Positions 31,820 through 37,272 of a stretch of 37,272 nucleotides of DNA are shown here, piece after piece; the first letter of the stretch is position 1, and every line of letters starts with the position of its first letter. The stretch spans positions 1-37,272 of the forward strand of contig DUEL01000023.1 in the NCBI GenBank assembly GCA_011192125.1, given 5' to 3'. Made by a program: the position numbers and the translations under genes. The notes below the pieces were generated by a model that worked only from the letters and a program-made list of their open reading frames with translations, did not search any database and was not told the DNA's origin. The DNA comes from Thermoflexia bacterium. GTDB taxonomy: Bacteria > Chloroflexota > Anaerolineae > B4-G1 > DUEL01.

Positions 31820-33385
31820 ATGGGCTCTTCGCCAAGACCGGGGCAGCACGACGCCATCGCCATCCTCGACTACGGTTCGCAGACCACCCAGTTGATCGCC
31901 CGGCGGATCCGGGAGGCCCACGTCTATTGCGAACTCTTTCCCTGGGACGCCCCCGCCGAGCAGGTGCTGGCCCTCCGCCCCCGAGGTTTTATCCTCTCCG
32001 GCGGTCCAGCCGGCGTCTACGAACCGGACGCTCCCACGCTGCCTTCCTACGTCCTCGAAAGCGGCCTGCCGGTCCTGGGCATCTGCTACGGCATGCAACT
32101 CCTGGCCCACACCCTGGGCGGACGGGTGACCCGCGCTCCGGAGCGGGAGTACGGACCGGCTCTGGTGGAACTTTTGGAGGAGGTTGACTGGCTCGCTCCG
32201 CTCCGCGACCGACCTCAGGTCTGGATGAGCCACGGCGACTGGGTGGAGCAGGTCCCTCCAGGGTTCCGCGTCCTGGCCCGCAGCCCCAACTCCCCCATCG
32301 CGGCGATGGAGGGTCCCCAACGGCGCATCTACGGGGTCCAGTTCCATCCCGAGGTCGCCCACACCCCTGCCGGGCGCGAGATCCTGGCCCACTTCGCCGT
32401 CGAAATCTGCGGCTGTCGCCCTACCTGGACCCCTGCCGCTTTCATCGAAGAGGCTGTGGAGCGGATCCGCGACCAGGTTGGGGGCGGACGGGTGCTCTGT
32501 GGCCTCAGCGGCGGGGTGGACTCCGCCGTCACCGCCGCGTTGGTCCACCGGGCCATCGGGGACCGGCTGACCTGCCTGTTCGTCAACACGGGGCTGCTAC
32601 GGCGGGGAGAGCCGGAGCAGGTGGTGGCGACCTTTCGGGACCGGTTGGGGATGCCGCTGGTGGCGGTGGACGCCACCGAGGAATTCCTCTCCGCCCTTCA
32701 GGGGACCACCGACCCGGAGCAGAAACGGCGGATCGTCGGGGAGCGGTTCATGCGGGTGTTCGAGCGGGAGGCGGAGCGGCTGGGAGAGGTGGACTTCCTG
32801 GCCCAGGGCACCTTGTACCCCGACGTGATCGAGTCGGCGGCGCCGGACCGGCCGGGGGCGCGGCGGATCAAGACCCACCACAACGTCGGCGGGCTGCCGG
32901 AGCGGATGCGGCTCCGGCTGATCGAGCCGCTGCGGTATCTCTTCAAGGATGAGGTGCGGGCGGTGGGAGAAGCGCTGGGGCTGCCGGAGGAGATCGTCTG
33001 GCGGCAACCATTCCCCGGGCCGGGATTGGCGGTCCGCGTGGTCGGCGAGGTGACGTGGGAGCGGCTGGAGCGGCTGCGGGCAGCGGACGCGATCTTCGTG
33101 GAGGAACTGGACAGGGCCGGCCTCCTGCGGGAGGCGACCCAGCAGGCGTTCGCCGTGCTCCTCCCCGTGCGTAGCGTCGGCGTGATGGGAGATGGTCGGA
33201 CCTACGAGGAGGTGGTCGCCCTGCGTGCCGTCACCACGGAGGACTTCATGACCGCCGACTGGGCCCGGCTGGACCCCGACCTGCTGGCCCGCGTCAGCAA
33301 CCGGATCGTCAACGAGGTGGAGGGGGTCAACCGGGTGCTCTACGATGTTACCTCCAAGCCCCCGGCAACCATCGAATGGGAGTAG
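31820..33385 (+). CDS. guaA: GMP synthase (glutamine-hydrolysing)
   Basis: Converts XMP to GMP using glutamine and ATP. The 521-residue product has the full two-part architecture. The class I amidotransferase domain has catalytic C89 in GICYGMQ and His/Glu in FHPEVAHT. The ATP-pyrophosphatase domain has the P-loop SGGVDSAV near 229-236. The C-terminal dimerisation domain includes [13 protein letters not shown] and ends in TIEWE. GAGGAGG precedes ATG 31820. It lies 90 bases after xpt, consistent with one purine-salvage unit. Confidence 0.97.
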   Translation: MGSSPRPGQHDAIAILDYGSQTTQLIARRIREAHVYCELFPWDAPAEQVLALRPRGFILSGGPAGVYEPDAPTLPSYVLESGLPVLGICYGMQLLAHTLGGRVTRAPEREYGPALVELLEEVDWLAPLRDRPQVWMSHGDWVEQVPPGFRVLARSPNSPIAAMEGPQRRIYGVQFHPEVAHTPAGREILAHFAVEICGCRPTWTPAAFIEEAVERIRDQVGGGRVLCGLSGGVDSAVTAALVHRAIGDRLTCLFVNTGLLRRGEPEQVVATFRDRLGMPLVAVDATEEFLSALQGTTDPEQKRRIVGERFMRVFEREAERLGEVDFLAQGTLYPDVIESAAPDRPGARRIKTHHNVGGLPERMRLRLIEPLRYLFKDEVRAVGEALGLPEEIVWRQPFPGPGLAVRVVGEVTWERLERLRAADAIFVEELDRAGLLREATQQAFAVLLPVRSVGVMGDGRTYEEVVALRAVTTEDFMTADWARLDPDLLARVSNRIVNEVEGVNRVLYDVTSKPPATIEWE

Positions 33386-33390
33386 GCCGA

Positions 33391-33495
33391 CCACGAATGG
33401 AGCACGAATACACGAATACACGAATACACGAATGCACGAATGCACGAATGGAGGGATGGACGAACGCAATTCGTGCATTCGTGCCCCATTCGTGG
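33391..33495. repeat. CACGAAT palindrome with internal tandem octamers
   Basis: The ends form a 27-bp inverted repeat (33391-33417 with 33469-33495; 25 of 27 pair). The left part runs into six tandem 8-mers, CACGAATA x3 then CACGAATG x3 (33403-33450). Located just after guaA. Not protein-coding and not CRISPR: the unit is only 8 bases with no spacers. In RNA it would form a long stem. Confidence 0.8.
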
Positions 33496-33501
33496 CGGCC
33501 C

Positions 33502-33530
33502 TTGACTTTTACCCCTCCTTGGGTCATAAT
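33502..33530 (+). promoter_or_regulatory. Promoter for the BMP lipoprotein gene
   Basis: TTGACT (33502-33507), a 17-bp spacer and CATAAT (33525-33530). The predicted leader is about 120 bases. Confidence 0.68.
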
Positions 33531-33551
33531 ACATCACGAACTCGACCGAGA

Positions 33552-33621
33552 AGAAAGGAGGTGATTTAAGGGGGGACGAACTACGGCCAAAAGGCCGTCT
33601 TCTCTTGAGTTGGTGTCCAAC
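33552..33621 (+). promoter_or_regulatory. Leader with orphan ribosome site and hairpins
   Basis: AGAAAGGAGGTGAT (33552-33565) is a full 14-base match to the usual 16S anti-Shine-Dalgarno but has no usable start codon after it. It is followed by a hairpin ACGGCC-AAAA-GGCCGT (33583-33598) trailed by CTTCTCTT, which resembles a weak attenuator, and by GTTGG-TGT-CCAAC (33609-33621). The real ribosome site GGAGGAGGAAG comes later, before ATG 33657. A regulatory function is inference. Confidence 0.4.
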
Positions 33622-33656
33622 AGCAAAATTCTTAGGAAGAAGGAGGAGGAAGAGCC

Positions 33657-34802
33657 ATGCGCAAAGGATTAGCCTTGCTAGCGTTTCTCACGATTTTCGC
33701 TGTCTTGTTGACAGCCTGTGGCCCGAAGCCGACCCCCACGCCGGAGGCCACAGAGGCGCCCACCGAGGAGGTGACCGAAGCGCCGACGGAGGCCCCCACC
33801 GAAGAGGCGACCGAGGAGGCCACTGAAGAGGTCTTCAAGGTGGGCATGGTCACCGACGTCGGTGGCATCGACGACAAGTCCTTCAACGCCACCTCCTGGC
33901 AGGGCATGGAGATGGCAGCAGAGGAACTGGGCGTCGAGGTCGCCTACCTGGAGTCCCAGCAGCAGACCGACTACGCGGTCAACATCAGCCAGTTCATCGA
34001 CCAGGGCTACGACATGATCATCACCGTCGGCTTCCTGCTGGGTGAGGACACGGCGACGTTCGCCCAGGAGAACCCGGATGTGAAGTTCGCCATCGTCGAC
34101 TTCGCCTACGATCCGCCCATCCCCAACGTGCTGGGGCTGACCTTCGCCACCGACGAGGCGGCCTTCCTGGCCGGGTACCTGGCGGCGGGGATGACCCAGA
34201 CCGGCAAGGTGGGTACCTTCGGCGGCATCGCGATCCCGCCGGTGACCATCTTCATGGTCGGCTTCGAGAACGGGGTCAAGTACTACAACGAGCAGCACGG
34301 AACCAATGTGGAGGTCCTGGGCTGGAGCACCGAGACCGGCGAGGGCCTCTTCGTCGGCAACTTCGAGTCCACCGACGACGGCCGCCGCGCGGGTGAGGAC
34401 CTGATCGCCGAGGGCGCGGACATTATCATGCCGGTGGCCGGGCCGGTGGGTCTGGGCACCGCCGCCGCGGTCCAGGAGCATCCCGGCACGATGCTCATCG
34501 GCGTGGACACCGACTGGTGCATTAGCGCCGAGGAGTACTGCCCGGTGGTCCTGACCAGCGTGATGAAGAACATGCACATCGCCGTGCGGGACGCCATCAA
34601 GATGGCCGTCGAGGGCACCTTCGAGGGCGGCACCTACGTCGGCACCCTGTCCAACGGCGGCGTGGGCATCGCCCCCTTCCATGAGTTCGACGACGACGTG
34701 CCGGACGACCTGAAGGCCGAACTGGAGCAGATCAAGCAGGGCATCATCGACGGCACCATCGACACCGGCTGGGATGCTTACCTGGCTTCGCTGAATCAGT
34801 AG
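33657..34802 (+). CDS. BMP family nucleoside-binding lipoprotein
   Basis: Substrate-binding lipoprotein of a purine-nucleoside-type ABC importer (BMP/Med/PnrA family), 381 residues. The lipoprotein signal ends with lipobox LTAC (C21). A Thr/Glu/Pro linker follows (about 22-58), as in many Chloroflexota and Gram-positive lipoproteins. The binding domain opens VGMVTDVGGIDDKSFNATSW and contains GYDMIITVGFLLGE, NVLGLTFATDEAAFLAGYLA and GVDTDWC. AAGGAGGAGGAAG precedes the ATG. xpt and guaA upstream support a purine ligand; a terminator follows it. Confidence 0.92.
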   Translation: MRKGLALLAFLTIFAVLLTACGPKPTPTPEATEAPTEEVTEAPTEAPTEEATEEATEEVFKVGMVTDVGGIDDKSFNATSWQGMEMAAEELGVEVAYLESQQQTDYAVNISQFIDQGYDMIITVGFLLGEDTATFAQENPDVKFAIVDFAYDPPIPNVLGLTFATDEAAFLAGYLAAGMTQTGKVGTFGGIAIPPVTIFMVGFENGVKYYNEQHGTNVEVLGWSTETGEGLFVGNFESTDDGRRAGEDLIAEGADIIMPVAGPVGLGTAAAVQEHPGTMLIGVDTDWCISAEEYCPVVLTSVMKNMHIAVRDAIKMAVEGTFEGGTYVGTLSNGGVGIAPFHEFDDDVPDDLKAELEQIKQGIIDGTIDTGWDAYLASLNQ

Positions 34803-34820
34803 ACGGCCCGATGAGAGAGC

Positions 34821-34856
34821 GGGGGCGGCGTCGGCAGATCGATGCCGCCCCCCTTT
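34821..34856 (+). terminator. Terminator after the BMP lipoprotein gene
   Basis: GGGGGCGGC (34821-34829) pairs with GCCGCCCCC (34844-34852), followed by CTTT. It is probably partial, since the transporter genes lie downstream; read-through would give more binding protein than ATPase, a usual pattern. Confidence 0.7.
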
Positions 34857-35001
34857 CCAAAAGGCGCAGCAAACCGTTACCATCGAGACGCGGACGATCT
34901 CCCTCTCAAGCGTTGCCGATGGGCGGTGACCAAAATTTACCGCAGAGCCTAAGCAACTCTAAAGAAACCTTGCACCTTTGGCGGTTCGATAGGAGTATTT
35001 C

Positions 35002-35421
35002 GTGGAGGGTAAGGACCGCTCGTCCCGCCTCCAAGATCGGATTGTCCTCGCCATTCTCGCGCTGGGCCTGCTGGCGCTGATCGGTTCCTGCCTCTGGTCC
35101 TTCTGGCACGACACCCTCGCCCCCACCATCGCGCAGGGGGGCCTGCGTGCCGGCCTGATCGCCGTCGGCTGGTTCATCCTCGCCCTGGCGGGGCTCGGCG
35201 TGACCGCTCTTGGGGGAGTCCTGGTCTTTCGCGGCCTGGGCCGCTTCGGCGAGGACGAGCGGCTGCGGGCGAGCATAACCAACGCCCGTTCCTACCCCCT
35301 CCCCGTCCGACTCCGAAACGTCGGTTACATCCTGATCCTATGGCTTCGCTACACGCTCCCCGGGCTTCTGGTCATGGCTCTGGGGATCGCCATCACGGCG
35401 TTCGCAGTCCGTCAGGTGTGA
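35002..35421 (+). CDS. Small membrane protein of unknown function
   Basis: The product is 139 residues with about three membrane helices: near 13-32 (RIVLAILALGLLALIGSCLW), 47-75 (AGLIAVGWFILALAGLGVTA) and 108-135 (YILILWLRYTLPGLLVMALG). It has a basic loop between helices two and three. No family is recognised, and it is not a BMP permease, which would be much longer. The start is GTG 35002 with AGGAG upstream. It stands between the BMP lipoprotein and its ATPase, so a role near the transporter is possible but unproven. Confidence 0.65.
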   Translation: MEGKDRSSRLQDRIVLAILALGLLALIGSCLWSFWHDTLAPTIAQGGLRAGLIAVGWFILALAGLGVTALGGVLVFRGLGRFGEDERLRASITNARSYPLPVRLRNVGYILILWLRYTLPGLLVMALGIAITAFAVRQV

Positions 35422-35427
35422 ACGGAG

Positions 35428-35487
35428 CCGTAGAGGCGCGAAGGGCGCGGAAGAGGAGATCGGCGTTCCTCCCCGCGACCTCACGGC
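35428..35487. repeat. Decayed type 1 repeat copy
   Basis: CCGTAGAGGCGCG (from 35429) and CGCGACCTCACGG (to 35486) are imperfect inverse arms of the CACAGAGG family, between the small membrane protein and the ATPase gene. Confidence 0.4.
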
Positions 35488-35516
35488 CGTAACCTGGTAT
35501 TTTTAAGGAGGAGCGT

Positions 35517-37058
35517 ATGCCTCCGGTGCTGGAACTTCGAGGAATCACCAAACGGTTCCCCGGCGTCCTGGCCAACGATCACATCGACCTCACACTGGAA
35601 GAAGGGGAGATCCTCGCCCTGCTGGGTGAGAACGGGGCAGGAAAGACCACGCTGATGAACATCCTCTACGGGCTCTACACCCCCGACGAGGGGGAGATTT
35701 ATGTACGGGGCCGCAAGGCGGAGATCCACGAGCCGAACGACGCCATCGCTCTGGGCATCGGGATGGTCCATCAGCACTTCATGCTCGTGCCGGTGCTCAC
35801 CGTCACCGAGAACGTGATGCTGGGCGTGGAGTCGATCAAGAACGGGATCTTTTTGGACCGGGAGACCGCCGCCCAGCGGATCCGCCAGATCTCCGAGCAG
35901 TACGGCCTGGAGGTGGACCCAGATGCCTACATCAAAACGCTGCCGGTGGGGGTCCAGCAGCGCGTGGAGATCATCAAACTCCTCTACCGGGAGGCGGATA
36001 TCCTCATCCTGGACGAGCCGACCGCGGTCCTCACACCCCAGGAAGTGGAAGAACTCTTCAAGGTCATTCGATCTCTGGTAGCGCAGGGAAAGTCGGTTAT
36101 TTTCATCACCCATAAATTGAAGGAAGTGATGGAGATCGCCGACCGGATCACAGTCCTCCGTAACGGCCGGGTGGTCGGCACGACGACCCCGGCTCAGACC
36201 TCGGAGACGGACCTGGCGGCGATGATGGTCGGGCGGGAGGTGCTGCTTCAGGTGCAAAAGGGCCCCGCTCGGCCCGGTGAGACGGTGCTGGAGGTCGAGG
36301 GGCTGAAAGTGATGGACGACCGGGGCAACCTGGCCGTCCGGGGGATCTCCTTCCAGGTCCGTGCAGGCGAGGTACTGGGGATCGCTGGCGTGCAGGGCAA
36401 CGGTCAGACCGAACTGGTCCAGGCGCTGACCGGCCTGCGCCCGGCGCTGGCGGGCCGGGTGCGGATCCTGGGCGAGGACGTCACCAACGCCTCACCCCGC
36501 CGGGTGCTGGAGCGGGGCGTGGCCCACGTGCCGGAGGACCGGCAGCAGGACGGACTGGTGCTCAGTTTCCCCGTCGCCGACAACCTGGTGTTGAACACCT
36601 ACTACCTTCCTCCCTTCGCGCGGCTGGGGGTTATGGACCACGAGACCATCATCGCCACGGCGGAGCGGCGGGTACGGGAGTTCGACGTGCGGACCCCCAG
36701 CGTGCTGACCCCCGTCGCCAACCTCTCCGGCGGCAACCAGCAAAAAGTGATCGTCGCGCGCGAGTTCTCCCGCCCCATCCGTCTCCTCATCGCCTCCCAG
36801 CCGACGCGGGGGTTGGACGTCGGCTCCATCGAGTACATCCACCGTCGCATCATCGAGAAGCGGGACGAGGGATGCGCGGTGCTTCTGGTCTCGCCGGAGT
36901 TGGACGAGGTGCTGGGGCTTTCGGACCGGATCGCCGTGATGTACGAAGGAGAGATCATGGCCATCCTGCCCGCCGACCAGGCAACCAAAGAGGAGATCGG
37001 ACTGTTGATGGCTGGCGTGCGACGAGAGGAGGCACGATATGAAGCGACCGTCGGGTAA
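35517..37058 (+). CDS. ABC transporter ATPase for purine nucleosides (two fused ATP-binding domains)
   Basis: Energises the BMP-type importer; 513 residues with two nucleotide-binding domains. Domain 1 has Walker A GENGAGKT (37-44), signature LPVGVQQRVEI and Walker B ILILDEPTAVL. Domain 2 has a degenerate Walker A GVQGNGQTE, signature LSGGNQQK and a Walker B reading LLIASQPTRGLD with no DE pair. That asymmetry is usual for the RbsA/YufO/NupA subfamily, in which one site is hydrolytic. AAGGAGGAGC precedes ATG 35517. The next gene overlaps its end by 20 bases; permease genes are presumably beyond the window. Confidence 0.94.
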   Translation: MPPVLELRGITKRFPGVLANDHIDLTLEEGEILALLGENGAGKTTLMNILYGLYTPDEGEIYVRGRKAEIHEPNDAIALGIGMVHQHFMLVPVLTVTENVMLGVESIKNGIFLDRETAAQRIRQISEQYGLEVDPDAYIKTLPVGVQQRVEIIKLLYREADILILDEPTAVLTPQEVEELFKVIRSLVAQGKSVIFITHKLKEVMEIADRITVLRNGRVVGTTTPAQTSETDLAAMMVGREVLLQVQKGPARPGETVLEVEGLKVMDDRGNLAVRGISFQVRAGEVLGIAGVQGNGQTELVQALTGLRPALAGRVRILGEDVTNASPRRVLERGVAHVPEDRQQDGLVLSFPVADNLVLNTYYLPPFARLGVMDHETIIATAERRVREFDVRTPSVLTPVANLSGGNQQKVIVAREFSRPIRLLIASQPTRGLDVGSIEYIHRRIIEKRDEGCAVLLVSPELDEVLGLSDRIAVMYEGEIMAILPADQATKEEIGLLMAGVRREEARYEATVG

Positions 37059-37272
37059 CCTGTGGATCGGTCTCGTCGCCGATGTGGGCCACCTCGACGA
37101 CGGCGGCTTTAACCAGTACACCTACCAGGGGGCGCTCAAAGCTGCTCGAGAGCGGGGCGTGGAACTGGAGGCCGCTCAGAGCCGCTCCGCCGTGGAGTAC
37201 GAGGACAACATTCGCCGCTTGGCCGAGCGAGGCTGCCCCCTCATCATCACCATTGGCTCGGTGCGCGGGGCG
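37039..37272 (+). CDS. Second BMP family protein, partial, without signal peptide
   Basis: An ATG at 37039 overlaps the end of the ATPase gene, with GAGGAGG seven bases upstream. The first 78 codons read MKRPSGNLWIGLVADVGHL, then DDGGFNQYTYQGALKAARE and later CPLIITIGSVRG. This parallels the binding domain of the lipoprotein at 33657 (VGMVTDVGGIDDKSFN; DMIITVGF). It has only about ten residues before the first strand and no hydrophobic signal or lipobox, so as started it would be cytosolic. The 3' end is cut by the window edge. Confidence 0.75.
   Translation, partial: MKRPSGNLWIGLVADVGHLDDGGFNQYTYQGALKAARERGVELEAAQSRSAVEYEDNIRRLAERGCPLIITIGSVRGA

Noticed and set aside
33403..33450. CRISPR-like tandem repeats
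   Set aside because: The unit is 8 bases with no spacers, and no cas genes are nearby; it is a slippage-type tandem repeat inside a palindrome.
34939..34990. Another palindromic repeat copy before the small membrane protein gene
   Set aside because: ACCGCAGAG and CTTTGGCGGT loosely resemble repeat arms, but the pairing is too poor to call.

Overview
The window is bacterial chromosome, GC-rich and gene-dense, with no rRNA, tRNA, phage or transposase genes. The gene types suggest a member of the Chloroflexota, perhaps an Anaerolineae-like thermophile. They include a stand-alone FMN glutamate-synthase-like protein beside gdhA, a DUF2085 protein, a BMP lipoprotein with a Thr/Glu/Pro linker, and FecR and M23 envelope proteins. 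Many dispersed palindromic intergenic repeats point the same way. This assignment is inference from gene content; no marker gene proves it. Promoters are ordinary sigma-70 type (TTGNNN, 16-17 bp, TATAAT-like), and ribosome-binding sites are strong (AAGGAGG).

Layout. 1-24: start of a minus-strand gene. 338-6885 (+): a tightly overlapped operon of site-2 protease RseP, HEAT-repeat protein, secreted peptidase-MA-like metalloprotease, DEDDy exonuclease, PflX-type radical SAM enzyme, acylphosphatase and a membrane-anchored FecR-like protein. 6958-9022 (-): a carbohydrate-binding-like protein and RadC. 9338-12545 (-): PadR regulator, Mrp/NBP35 iron-sulfur ATPase, a small helical protein, a ferritin-like/VIT1 fusion and a DUF5320 protein, which together look like an iron or Fe-S handling operon. 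12696-15827 (-): a large secreted nuclease with lamin-tail, OB-fold, dockerin and EEP domains. 16095-18474 (+): CBS-ACT protein, M23 lipoprotein and DUF2085 membrane protein. 18630-20423 (-): glycosyltransferase and polysaccharide chain-length protein, divergent from gatB (20543-21997, +). 22222-25583 (+): glutamate dehydrogenase and an FMN glutamate-synthase-like protein behind a long untranslated leader. 25799-26902 (-): M29 aminopeptidase. 27348-31057 (+): DUF1232 protein, a long coiled-coil protein and SelB. 31157-37272 (+): a purine-salvage and transport block of xpt, guaA, BMP lipoprotein, small membrane protein, ABC ATPase and a second BMP-type protein cut by the window edge.

How the parts fit. 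The xpt, guaA and BMP/ABC genes fit uptake of purine nucleosides and their conversion to GMP. GdhA and the GltS-like protein fit glutamate metabolism. The PadR operon fits iron and Fe-S homeostasis.

The most unusual content is intergenic. A family of imperfect palindromes (arms of CCACAGAGGCACAGAGGA type) sits in at least nine gaps and in places probably acts as a transcription terminator. A second repeat family (GTCCGAACTC type) is sometimes wrapped around the first to form a composite element. Two leaders carry nearly full-length matches to the 16S anti-Shine-Dalgarno with no start codon behind them. A promoter at 9228-9256 reads into two strong hairpins and no gene.
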